NCBI GenBank assembly: GCA_003648765.1 | Contig: QMPV01000013.1 | Span: 1-33,670, forward strand | Length of the DNA: 33,670 bases | Direction of reading: 5' to 3' | DNA from: Candidatus Aminicenantota bacterium | GTDB lineage: Bacteria > Acidobacteriota > Aminicenantia > Aminicenantales > Aminicenantaceae | Shown here: positions 1 to 8,069 of the stretch, in pieces | Layout: every line of letters begins with the position of its first letter | Numbering within the stretch: position 1 is the stretch's first letter | Made by a program: the position numbers and the translations under genes | The notes under the pieces: model-generated | Told to the model about the DNA's origin: nothing | Database searches by the model: none | The model's input: the letters and a program-made list of their open reading frames with translations, nothing else

Positions 1-470
1 AAAGACATTTTTTTATGAATTATCCAGGTTAAATTAAATGTCTAAAAGACTCGAAGAAAAGATAGGTCATAGATTTTAAAAGCAGCTAATTTTCTGAGTA
101 AGATAACATGATGATTTGAGGCATCTTTTTCTGAGCTTTTTTCAGCGAGTCTTCCTCAATGGGTTTAAGATGAGTGCTTTCGGTTTTTAGATTGGACTTC
201 TGAGGCTGAGAAAAGCAGCTGGAGAAGGACTTAATTTATTTTTCCAAGAACTAGATAGAAGTAGTCTTCATGAGAATGGTGGTGCTGCTCACTGGATTTT
301 TTTCTTTATTGGTCTATTTCAGAAACAATTCTCCCGAATTAAGCTTTTTCTTCTGTTTGTCTAAATTTGGACGGATAGCTTCAATTTGGCTCAGGCGCCA
401 GAGAAGATGTTGCCAAAAGGAGGCAATTTTGGCTATTCTGTAAAACCAGATGGGCAAGGAGTGAAATAGA
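1..470. other. Leading non-coding stretch before gltS
   Basis: AT-rich sequence with stops in all frames at short intervals. I find no gene, tRNA or convincing promoter. A Shine-Dalgarno-like AAGGAG lies near 457-462, just before the gltS start, so the last part is probably the gltS leader. Confidence 0.5.
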
Positions 471-1718
471 ATGGAGTTATCATCATTTGAGACTCTCTTA
501 ACTATTAGGCTGGATATGATCCAAACTACAGCGCTGGGCGCTTTAGTCCTTTTTTTAGGGTATTTTGTCAAGAGGCGGTGGTCACTTCTTGATAGATTGA
601 ATATCCCAGCCCCGGTGGTAGGCGGCTTAATTTTTGCTACTCTGGCCCTTATTTTCAGGTTGACTCATCTAGTGAGTTTCGACTTTGATATTGCCCTCCA
701 GACCCCATTTATGATTGCCTTTTTTACTACCGTAGGTTTAACCGCCAGCTTTTCCTTGCTGAAAGTAGGCGGTCCCCAGGTAGTGCTTTTTTGGGGGATT
801 GCTTCTGTTTTGGCTTTTCTTCAGGATGGAGTAGGGGTGCTGATGAGTAAACTGCTGGGGGTTCATCCTTTTCTCGGCTTAATAACTGGTTCAGTGACCA
901 TGACGGGGGGGCATGGCACCGGATTGGCCTTTGGTCCTCTTTTTGAAAAAATGGGAATGAATGGAGCTACTACTTTGGCGGTGGCAGCGGCTACTTTTGG
1001 TCTGGTATCGGGCGGGTTGATTGGGGGACCTATCGGGACTTATTTAATTCAAAAGAAAAAGTTGCGGTCCCGTTTTCAACCTTTACCTACTCTCGCCGGG
1101 ATAGCCCCCGAAGGTAAGGATCAACTCGCTGAAGAAGAAAAATCTTCTCCGGAAATTAGCGCTTATGAGATTCTTAAATATCTCACCATAATTCTGGCCT
1201 GTATGTGGGTGGGTTCGCTTCTCTCCGGCTGGATTGAAAGCCAGGGAATTACTTTGCCGGCCTATATTGGGGCTATGTTAGTAGCTGCCTTAGTTAGGAA
1301 TTTTTTTGATTTGACTAAATTAGTGCCTATTTCTCAAGGGTATATTGATGTTTTAGGCTCAGTGGCTTTGAATCTATTTTTGGCCATGGCTTTAATGAGC
1401 CTGCGTCTCTGGGAACTCCTGGAATTGGCCTTACCCATGCTGATTATCCTCTGTCTCCAAGTAATGTTAATGGCTGCCTTTGCTCTTTGGGTGACTTTTA
1501 ACCTCATGGGGCGGGATTATGATGCGGCGGTTATGGCTGGGGGAAATTGTGGTTTTAGTTTAGGAGCTACTCCTAACGCAATCGCTAATATGGAGTCGTT
1601 AGTGGAGAAATTTGGCCCAGCTCCCCGGGCTTTTCTGGTAATTCCCATTGTCGGGGCTTTTTTTATTGATTTTACCAATGCTTTGATTATTACCTTTTTT
1701 ATTAACATCGTGAAGTAG
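471..1718 (+). CDS. gltS: Sodium/glutamate symporter (GltS family)
   Basis: A 415-residue polytopic inner-membrane protein, about the usual length for GltS carriers (roughly 400), which import glutamate with Na+. About ten hydrophobic segments are visible, in two halves joined by a charged loop at about residues 195-228. Each half carries a glycine-rich re-entrant motif of the family: a GGHGTG stretch near residue 146 and GGNCGFSLGATPNA near residue 359. The ATG at 471 has AAGGAG a short distance upstream and starts at the expected N terminus. It stands alone, with 490 bases before the next gene on the same strand. In this context it probably feeds amino-acid catabolism (serine dehydratase and the FAD dehydrogenase nearby). 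The family is secure; the exact substrate is inferred. Confidence 0.93.
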   Translation: MELSSFETLLTIRLDMIQTTALGALVLFLGYFVKRRWSLLDRLNIPAPVVGGLIFATLALIFRLTHLVSFDFDIALQTPFMIAFFTTVGLTASFSLLKVGGPQVVLFWGIASVLAFLQDGVGVLMSKLLGVHPFLGLITGSVTMTGGHGTGLAFGPLFEKMGMNGATTLAVAAATFGLVSGGLIGGPIGTYLIQKKKLRSRFQPLPTLAGIAPEGKDQLAEEEKSSPEISAYEILKYLTIILACMWVGSLLSGWIESQGITLPAYIGAMLVAALVRNFFDLTKLVPISQGYIDVLGSVALNLFLAMALMSLRLWELLELALPMLIILCLQVMLMAAFALWVTFNLMGRDYDAAVMAGGNCGFSLGATPNAIANMESLVEKFGPAPRAFLVIPIVGAFFIDFTNALIITFFINIVK

Positions 1719-2208
1719 TCTGTAAAGTATTGATTACTACCCAGGAAGATCCTTATATCAACTGCAACTGGCAAAACTTTTATTCAATCAAAGTCTTCAG
1801 AAAAAATTTTTGGCCCTCCCACTTCTAATTAACCCCCGAGCTGGGAAGAGAAAGGAGCCTGGCCCTTAGCTCAAAGGCGAAAGGTGAAGACCGAGCTTTT
1901 CTGGTCGTCATGAGAAAATTACTCCTCATAGCTCAGGCAGTCCTTAAAATAAAGTCCCTTCCTCCCTCACTACCTATTCCCCAACTCTATTGCTTGGCTT
2001 TTTAAAAATTATCTAACTCCAATTAAATTAATTAAATTAATATGACGAACTGAGATTGGCGGGAAAGAAGGAGATATTATGCTTGCTTGGCCAGCGTTTA
2101 GCGAAGGGAAGAAAAAAGGGATTTTCTAAAATAAGATATTTTTGACTTTTTACTTGGGTAGTGATAATTCTTGTTTTTAAATAAACTCAAGCTTAAAGGA
2201 GTGAATTG
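1719..2208. other. Intergenic region gltS to M24 peptidase
   Basis: 490 bases without a supported gene. It contains a short tandem AT repeat, AATTAAATT twice at 2021-2038, and a possible promoter for the next gene at 2142-2168. No clear terminator follows gltS. Confidence 0.5.
2142..2168 (+). promoter_or_regulatory. Possible promoter of the M24 peptidase gene
   Basis: TTGACT at 2142-2147 and GATAAT at 2163-2168 resemble sigma70 -35 and -10 boxes. The spacing is 15 bp, shorter than ideal; a weaker TAATTC at 2165-2170 gives 17. The gene start is about 40 bases downstream. Confidence 0.3.
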
Positions 2209-3462
2209 ATGATTTCCCGTCGCCAATTTTTAACTATTGGAGGATTGAGCTTAACGGCCTTCGGTTTTGTTGACCGCATCTTAGCTCAATCCGGAGAGAA
2301 ATTGCTCCTTAAGATTAAGAAAATGGTTGAGGCTATAGAACCTCTGACAAAGACTGATTATGAAATGCGTCGGGAGAAAGCCCGGCAGTTTATGGCTGAG
2401 CGAGGGATAAGTGCTTTGTTTCTCACGGCCAGTACTAATCTCGTCTATTTTACGGGGGTGCAATGGCGTCGAAGCGAACGCACCTTTGGAGCTCTCCTTA
2501 GTCGGAAAAAAGAGCCCATATGGGTGTGCCCGGCTTTTGAATTGGAAAGAGCCAGAGAACTTATTCCGCCCGACCAGGAAGTAAGAACTTGGGAGGAACA
2601 TGAAAGTCCATATAAATTAATTGCCGGAATAATGAAGGACTTGGGGGCCGCTACGGGCAAATTGGCTTTGGGGCCCACAATCAGAATGTTTGTTTATTTC
2701 GGTCTCCGGCGGGATGCCGCCCATCTAGAGGTGGTCAATGGGGCCCCTATCACTGAAGGCTGTCGGGGGGTTAAAACACCTAAAGAAATTAAATATATGG
2801 ATCTAGCTAACCGGATCACCAAGTTGGCTTATCAGGAGGGATTTAAACATCTCCATCAGGAAATGTCTCAACAAGAATTGGCTGATTATGTGCGGCAAGC
2901 CCATCAGCAGATGGGGGTCTCAGGTGGAGGTTGGCCCCAGTATGGTCCCAATACTGCCTTTCCCCATGGCTCGCGACAGCTCCGCTCTCTGAAAAAGGGA
3001 GACATAGTTTTAATCGATGGCGGATGTAGTGTGGCGGGTTATCGTTCTGATGTTACGCGAACTATAGTTTTTGGTCAGCCGACAGCCCGGCAACGTCAGA
3101 TCTGGAAGATTGTCCGCAAAGCTCAGCAAGCAGCTTATCAAACAATTCGTCCTGGTGTTCCCTGTGAAGAAGTGGATCGGGCTGCCCGGCGGGTAATTGA
3201 AGAGGCTGGCTTTGGCCCGGATTATAAATATTTTGGCCATCGTTTGGGACATGGAATTGGGCTTGAAGGGCATGAGTATCCTTATTTAGTCCGAGGAAAT
3301 AAATTGCCTCTTCAGCCGGGGATGACTTTCAGTAATGAGCCTGGAATTTATATTTATGGCGAATTCGGGGTTCGGATTGAAGATTGTTTTGTGGTTACTG
3401 AAGATGGTTATCAGGTGTTAGGAGGCATGGAAGCTGTGGCCATTGACCAGCCTTTTGCTTGA
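2209..3462 (+). CDS. Tat-exported M24 family metallopeptidase (Xaa-Pro aminopeptidase-like)
   Basis: About 417 residues. The N terminus carries a twin-arginine signal (SRRQFL) and a hydrophobic stretch ending near Ala-Gln, so it is predicted to be exported folded. A creatinase-like N domain spans about residues 50-185 and the pita-bread M24 domain about 195-410. The five expected dinuclear-metal ligands are present: D270 (LIDGG), D281 (RSDVTRT), H348 (HRLGHGIG), E377 (SNEPG) and E391 (VRIED). Family members remove N-terminal residues ahead of proline. I chose ATG 2209 over TTG 2206 because AAAGGAG at 2195-2201 is then 7 bases away. Xaa-Pro peptidases are usually cytosolic, so the Tat signal is notable. 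Prolidase or another dipeptidase activity cannot be excluded. Confidence 0.9.
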   Translation: MISRRQFLTIGGLSLTAFGFVDRILAQSGEKLLLKIKKMVEAIEPLTKTDYEMRREKARQFMAERGISALFLTASTNLVYFTGVQWRRSERTFGALLSRKKEPIWVCPAFELERARELIPPDQEVRTWEEHESPYKLIAGIMKDLGAATGKLALGPTIRMFVYFGLRRDAAHLEVVNGAPITEGCRGVKTPKEIKYMDLANRITKLAYQEGFKHLHQEMSQQELADYVRQAHQQMGVSGGGWPQYGPNTAFPHGSRQLRSLKKGDIVLIDGGCSVAGYRSDVTRTIVFGQPTARQRQIWKIVRKAQQAAYQTIRPGVPCEEVDRAARRVIEEAGFGPDYKYFGHRLGHGIGLEGHEYPYLVRGNKLPLQPGMTFSNEPGIYIYGEFGVRIEDCFVVTEDGYQVLGGMEAVAIDQPFA

Positions 3463-3648
3463 GCCTAACAGCTATTTAACTCCTAGACGATTTCTGAGGT
3501 TCATGATTATTGAGGAGTTGGGGGCAGTTCTTCACCTTTCACTTTGGCCAGCGAGAGCCAGAGGGGCAGCAGGTAGGGCTGTTTTTAACGATATTGGACT
3601 TTTGTTTCAACTGTGAAAAATTTGTAATTTTTATAAATTCTGAGACTC

Positions 3649-4401
3649 TTAGGACTCGGTTTCTGGTCTGAAGGTAATCTTCTTTAATGATAACCCGACT
3701 GGGAAAGTGAAGCCTTTTTTCTCTTGGAAGTATTCAGCTATAAGGGTGATTCGGGGTTTTGCCCTAAATTGGCGCGCCAGGTTTTGAATTAAATCATAAT
3801 TTTCCAAAGATTCCTGCTTCCATTCGAGTTTTAAAATGCTACCGTCGGAGAGATTTACCCAAATTTTTCCATAGAGATGCTTGGTTTGGGCTGAGGGAGA
3901 GGGTAGAGCTTCGAGGACTAAGGTTTCTTGTCCTTTTAACCGCTCTTCTCGGATTATTCGGTAAGTATGTCTTTTTTGCCAGTAGGGACTCAGAAGACCG
4001 ATAGGTCCAAAAATTATTTTTTTGTGTTTAAATCTTTTGGTTTTCAGATGAGCGTTAGGAATATTTTTTTCTCGGCCATTCTCTTCAAGAAGAATTCTTT
4101 TTTCCGTAATTCGACCGTCCTTCCAGATAAGTTGGTAGTCATAAAGGAGTTTGTGGCGTTTGAAAAAAGCAGTGGGACGATAATAAGTAATCCGCCGGGC
4201 TGAATAAAAGAGACGTTCCTCAACTTCTTCCAGACAGACAAAATGGAAAACTGAATTACTAAGAAGTTCACAATAAGAAGCGCATTTTTTAAGAATCTGG
4301 GCCAGAGATAGCCTCTCAGCTAACAAAGATACAGGTGACATCAAGATAAGAATTATCAGCCAAACAAAAGCCGATTTTCCCCTTTGCTGCCCGCCCCACA
4401 T
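3649..4401 (-). CDS. Exported protein of unknown function downstream of sdaA
   Basis: 250 residues. I do not recognise a named family. A signal-anchor or signal peptide covers about residues 10-28 (VWLIILILMSPVSLLAE). The rest is rich in basic and aromatic residues in alternating beta-like segments, including a YDYQLIWKDG stretch and a lysine-rich middle. This resembles LolA/LolB-type or other periplasmic beta-sheet proteins, but only loosely. It begins 22 bases after the serine dehydratase stop on the same strand, so the two are likely co-transcribed. The ATG at 4401 has only a weak purine-rich ribosome site. A role linked to serine dehydratase is not implied by sequence, only by position. 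Confidence 0.7.
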   Translation of the reverse strand: MWGGQQRGKSAFVWLIILILMSPVSLLAERLSLAQILKKCASYCELLSNSVFHFVCLEEVEERLFYSARRITYYRPTAFFKRHKLLYDYQLIWKDGRITEKRILLEENGREKNIPNAHLKTKRFKHKKIIFGPIGLLSPYWQKRHTYRIIREERLKGQETLVLEALPSPSAQTKHLYGKIWVNLSDGSILKLEWKQESLENYDLIQNLARQFRAKPRITLIAEYFQEKKGFTFPVGLSLKKITFRPETES

Positions 4402-4423
4402 AATTTTTTCTCTGCTTTGCTCA

Positions 4424-5992
4424 TTATTTATTATCTATTCTTTTCTTTTTTAGAGCAAGAGCTGAGGGTGTGATAGCTAGACCACCGAGGGAAGTGCAGC
4501 GGAGTTGGGGAGGTAGCATTTTGCCTGAAGAGAGGGCAGCGTCAATGGTGTCATCGAGAGGAATAGGGTTGTCATAACCCCCAAGGATAAGATCAGCACA
4601 GACAAAAGCACTGGCGGCCGCCGCAGCATTGCGAGTGTGACAGGGAATTTCACAGATCCCTTGGACTAAGTCACAAACGGAGCCCATAGTGTTTTGCAAA
4701 GAAATAGCGGCTGCCTGGAGAGCTTGACTGGCGGTACCGCCGCAGGCATCCACCACCGCCGCCGCCGCCATAGCGCCAGCAGCACCGATTTCTACCTGAC
4801 AGCCAGCTACTTCGGCCGCAAATGTAGCCCGCTGGGCAACAATCAGACCGATCGCCCCGGCCGCAAAAAGGGCTAATAAAGTTTGGGTTTCGTCCAATTT
4901 TTTCTCTTCGCGTAAAGTAGTTATGACACCAGGAATAACTCCAGCTGAGCCACCGGTGGGAGCAGCACAAATAACTCCCAGACTATTTGCGTGGTGCATC
5001 ACGGCCATGGCTCGAGCTGCTGCCCTGGCATGAGGCCCCCCAAGAGCCACTGTTTGCTTGTCGATAGCTTGGATAATTTTATGGGCACTGGGTTCTAGCA
5101 GTTGGAGGTGAACCTTTTCGGGTTGTTGACCAGCACGAATGGCCGCCTCCATAACCCTCAGTCTTTTTTTCATTTCAGCCAAACATCTTTGCTGGTCAAG
5201 GCCTAACAAGGTGCTTTCATACTCTAGAGCAATGTTGCCTAAGGACAAATTTTTTTCTCTGGCCATTTTTTCTATATCTGCCCCTGAAGAAAAAAGGGGT
5301 CTTCCTTTTTGAGAAAAGACATGGGGGGAGGTAGTCCAAATTCTGGCCTCAGGGGAGATGGTTTTTATTTTTCTAAATAAACTCTGGTGAGGCTTCGATT
5401 TGAACCTGACGGAAATAAAGCTCTGAGAATCCGTGGTCTGTTCGTCCATTTTTTTACCCAGAGGAAGAAAAATGGATTTTAATTTCTTCAAGTCTTTTGA
5501 CTGACACTGGAGCAAGAGGAGATAATCTTTACCCTCAAAATCAATAGCCCAATTATTAAATTTGACGATTTGGATGGCACCGCCACCAATTGATTTAGCA
5601 ATAATAGTCAAGTCTGTTGTCTTGGGGGAGTGGAGGTGAATTTTGACACTGTTAGGATGGTCGGCTTCTGGAAAGGAGGCCACAAGGAACTCAAGGTGAA
5701 TTTTGTTCCGAGCCGCCAAAGTGAGGGCGGCAGGAAATCTTTCATCAGTCAGCGACCAGCCAAGCAGACCAGCTGCAAAGGCTAAATCTGCTCCCTGAGC
5801 TTGGAAAACTCGGGCATAAGATCCCTCCGGATGAAAAGTGAATTTTGCTTCTGCCGGGGGTTCTCCTAGGAGCTCCCGAACATGGCGGCCGATAAAATAA
5901 GAGCCGGCTGTGTGCGAGCTGGATTGCCCTCGCATGATTGGTCCTAAAACATCGTTAAAGATACTAATGAAGCTTGTCGGGGATGAGCTCAT
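4424..5992 (-). CDS. sdaA: L-serine ammonia-lyase, iron-sulfur dependent, fused beta-alpha form
   Basis: 522 residues. The enzyme deaminates L-serine to pyruvate and ammonia in the cytoplasm using an oxygen-labile [4Fe-4S] cluster. The N-terminal beta domain (about 1-215) has the SSSHTAG signature at residues 24-30. The alpha domain (about 245-515) has CAAPTGGSAGVIPG from C342, GCQVEIG with C398, and CDLVQGICEIPC with C440, C447 and C451. Gly stands where E. coli-type enzymes have a third cysteine in the GCQ region. The Bacillus-type alpha chain also lacks that cysteine and uses the later CDPVAGLVEVPC-type motif, so this is a fused type 1 enzyme, not a damaged one. GGGAG precedes the ATG. A promoter is proposed at 6079-6107. 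Confidence 0.93.
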   Translation of the reverse strand: MSSSPTSFISIFNDVLGPIMRGQSSSHTAGSYFIGRHVRELLGEPPAEAKFTFHPEGSYARVFQAQGADLAFAAGLLGWSLTDERFPAALTLAARNKIHLEFLVASFPEADHPNSVKIHLHSPKTTDLTIIAKSIGGGAIQIVKFNNWAIDFEGKDYLLLLQCQSKDLKKLKSIFLPLGKKMDEQTTDSQSFISVRFKSKPHQSLFRKIKTISPEARIWTTSPHVFSQKGRPLFSSGADIEKMAREKNLSLGNIALEYESTLLGLDQQRCLAEMKKRLRVMEAAIRAGQQPEKVHLQLLEPSAHKIIQAIDKQTVALGGPHARAAARAMAVMHHANSLGVICAAPTGGSAGVIPGVITTLREEKKLDETQTLLALFAAGAIGLIVAQRATFAAEVAGCQVEIGAAGAMAAAAVVDACGGTASQALQAAAISLQNTMGSVCDLVQGICEIPCHTRNAAAAASAFVCADLILGGYDNPIPLDDTIDAALSSGKMLPPQLRCTSLGGLAITPSALALKKKRIDNK

Positions 5993-6446
5993 CTTCTTCT
6001 CCCTTTTACTTGGCCAAGTTTTTTGGGCTGGTGGAGAAAGGAACTCTTTTAACTCTCATTTTGTTCTTGGGATTTATTATTTTAGTTTATTTCTGAAAAA
6101 AAGCCAATCCACTGAAGAGAATTTAAGTAACGATTTTTTCAGGAAGAACCGCAAAGAAGTTTCAGTTATGCTTGGTTGAGCTTTTCGTGGGAAGTGCTTA
6201 ATTCAGTCGAGGAAGATGGCTTAATATTGCTATAGTCCTTGTTACTAGTAATTAGGCCGTTGAAGAATTAGCTATTTTGCCTTAAAACTCTCCGGGAAAT
6301 GGGCTAAAAAACAACTAATATCCTTCTTTTGAAACTCTTTGAGGAAGCGAGAAAAAGGATGTTCTCCCAATATTTTTTTTCTAGAGACAGAAAGGCTCTC
6401 CTTTATAAACTGACAGTCTTCAATATTAGAGAATTAGCCAGTTTGA
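5993..6446. other. Intergenic region between sdaA start and the FAD oxidoreductase stop
   Basis: 454 bases with no supported gene. It contains the proposed sdaA promoter at 6079-6107. I see no clear rho-independent terminator for the FAD oxidoreductase gene. Confidence 0.5.
6079..6107 (-). promoter_or_regulatory. Probable sigma70-type promoter of sdaA
   Basis: On the minus strand, TTGGCT (6107-6102) and TAAAAT (6084-6079) are separated by exactly 17 bases. The -10 box is about 87 bases ahead of the sdaA ATG, leaving an untranslated leader of about 80 bases. Confidence 0.4.
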
Positions 6447-7568
6447 TTATTTAAGACTTTCTTTTCCTTTGAAGGACCTATTTATAGCAAATTCCTTAAA
6501 GTCAACATCCCATTTTTCTTCGGCTATAAAATGGGCCAGATGTTTGCCGATTCCTGGACCAAACATAAAGCCGTGCCCACTCATCCCTGCGGCAATATAA
6601 AGGTTTTTAATCGGACTTTCATCAACTATGGGACTACCGTCGGGAGTCATCGTGTAACAGCCCGCCCATTGCCGGAGAATAGTGGCTTTTTCTAGAGGGG
6701 GAACTAAACGGACCATCCGTTGACCCATTTCCTGCAAGAATCCCAGAGAACTATCTATCCTAATTCCGGGCACGTTGGGAATAGGCGTATAACAGCCGAT
6801 AATATGGCCACTAATCAATTGATGGAAGTAACATCCATCGGGACGATAATCAACCAGCATAGGTTCGATAAATTTAGGCAGCCTTTCGGTGACGATAGCT
6901 TCATGTCTTTCAGGATAGAGAGGCAAATCAAGCCCCACTAATTTGGCTAATTCTCCAGTCCAGGGACCAGCTGAGAGCAGGACTTTTTTAGCTTCTAAGG
7001 TAGTGCCATCACCCAGAGTTAACCGGAAATTTCCATTGATTTTTATCTTTTTAACTGGATTATGTAAGAAAAAAGTTTGCTTTTTTTCTTGGAGTTTTTG
7101 GTGATAACCTTTCAACACAGCAAAAGGATAAGCTTGGCCGTCATCCGGACAATAAGCCGCTGCCAGCAGCCCTTCGGTATTCAGGTCGGGAACAATTTCC
7201 TGGGCCTCTTTAGGAGAGAGTAAGGTCACATTAACACCTTCAGCTTGCTGAATTTTGATGTTGTTCTGAAAAACTTCCACCATTTGAGGGGTATGAGCTA
7301 GTAAGAGATAGCCACCTTGATGAAATTCCACTGGAAAACCGAATTCTTCCTCCATTTGTTGAAAAAGGGTAAGGCTATCTTTCATCACCCGGATAGAGGT
7401 AGGCGTAGAGAACTGTTGGCGGATACCGCCGATACAACGCAGAGTTGAACCGGAACCAAGATAGTCTTTCTCAATGATAGCTAATTTGAGGCCTGCGGCA
7501 CTAAGATGATAGGCCGTGCTTAAGCCAATAATCCCGGCCCCCACTATGGCGACATCAAAGGTAAGCAT
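6447..7568 (-). CDS. FAD-dependent amino-acid/amine dehydrogenase, SoxB/HcnC-like (DAO family)
   Basis: 373 residues from the chosen ATG. The Rossmann FAD motif GAGIIG is at residues 10-15, followed by the acidic ribose-binding end IIEKD. The RCIGGIRQQFSTP stretch is characteristic of sarcosine-oxidase beta and related opine, D-hydroxyproline and HcnC subunits. A C-terminal GMSGHGFMFGPGIG loop completes the FAD site. These enzymes oxidise secondary or primary amines (sarcosine, glycine, D-amino acids, opines). The frame extends upstream to a GTG at 7619, but that start has no ribosome site, and ATG 7568 places the FAD motif at the usual position. It is divergent from the 2Fe-2S and NAD(P)/FAD genes at 7788-9474, which encode the normal partner subunits. 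The substrate cannot be read from sequence. Confidence 0.88.
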   Translation of the reverse strand: MLTFDVAIVGAGIIGLSTAYHLSAAGLKLAIIEKDYLGSGSTLRCIGGIRQQFSTPTSIRVMKDSLTLFQQMEEEFGFPVEFHQGGYLLLAHTPQMVEVFQNNIKIQQAEGVNVTLLSPKEAQEIVPDLNTEGLLAAAYCPDDGQAYPFAVLKGYHQKLQEKKQTFFLHNPVKKIKINGNFRLTLGDGTTLEAKKVLLSAGPWTGELAKLVGLDLPLYPERHEAIVTERLPKFIEPMLVDYRPDGCYFHQLISGHIIGCYTPIPNVPGIRIDSSLGFLQEMGQRMVRLVPPLEKATILRQWAGCYTMTPDGSPIVDESPIKNLYIAAGMSGHGFMFGPGIGKHLAHFIAEEKWDVDFKEFAINRSFKGKESLK

Positions 7569-7718
7569 GATAACTTTTCTCAGTGTAAAAAAGAGATTAT
7601 GAAGGGAATTTTTTAACACAGCCGGGGGCTGGTGTCAACTAGATCTGACTTCTCTTTCCCCTAAGCCACTCAGCTGGCCGTCAGTTTATCTAAGACTTGC
7701 CCCTTAAGCAGAGATTTC

Positions 7719-7753
7719 TTGACAATCCCCCAGAAAAATGTGTAGCTTATAGT
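7719..7753 (+). promoter_or_regulatory. Possible promoter elements for the 2Fe-2S/FAD pair
   Basis: A perfect TTGACA is at 7719-7724, in the 219-base divergent region. The best TATAGT-like box, at 7748-7753, is 23 bases away, too far for a standard sigma70 promoter. A weaker TAGCTT at 7743 fits a spacing of 18. Low confidence. Confidence 0.2.
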
Positions 7754-7787
7754 CTAAAAATTTGCTTTATTTTCTGTCAGGGAGACG

Positions 7788-8069
7788 ATGGATAATCTAA
7801 GGATTCCTGCTATAAAGAGGAAAGAGAAAATCAATCTCTATGTCAACGGGAAGCCCATCACAGCCTATGCAGGGGAAACAGTTTTAGCTGCTCTGCTGGC
7901 GGCTGGGTATAAAATAATCAAGAAAAATCCCGTGAGTCAGGAACCACGGGGAGCTCTTTGCGGCATGGGGGTCTGTTTTGAATGTACGGTGACGATTAAT
8001 GGTGTGCCCAATATCCGAGCCTGCGTCACCGAAGTCCAAGAAGGGATGAGAGTAGAATTAGATGATTGA
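7788..8069 (+). CDS. Small [2Fe-2S] ferredoxin-like subunit (HcnA / SoxA N-terminal-like)
   Basis: 93 residues, one plant-type ferredoxin fold covering most of the protein. The cluster ligands are visible as C58-x4-C63-x2-C66 and a distal C79. Proteins of this size are the electron-transfer subunits of multi-subunit amine dehydrogenases (HcnA of hydrogen cyanide synthase, opine and D-hydroxyproline dehydrogenases, the N-terminal part of heterotetrameric sarcosine oxidase alpha). GGGAGA lies just before the ATG. The last 8 bases overlap the next gene, so the two are translationally coupled. It probably passes electrons between the FAD of the divergent DAO-type subunit and the partner encoded at 8062. 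Confidence 0.9.
   Translation: MDNLRIPAIKRKEKINLYVNGKPITAYAGETVLAALLAAGYKIIKKNPVSQEPRGALCGMGVCFECTVTINGVPNIRACVTEVQEGMRVELDD

Noticed and set aside
4424-5992. Apparent loss of a cluster cysteine in serine dehydratase
   Set aside because: The Gly at the third E. coli-type position is also non-Cys in Bacillus-type enzymes, which carry the later CDxVxGxxExPC motif present here.
5910-6179. 89-codon plus-strand frame at the sdaA start
   Set aside because: It overlaps the sdaA N terminus and its promoter in antisense and has no domain or ribosome site.
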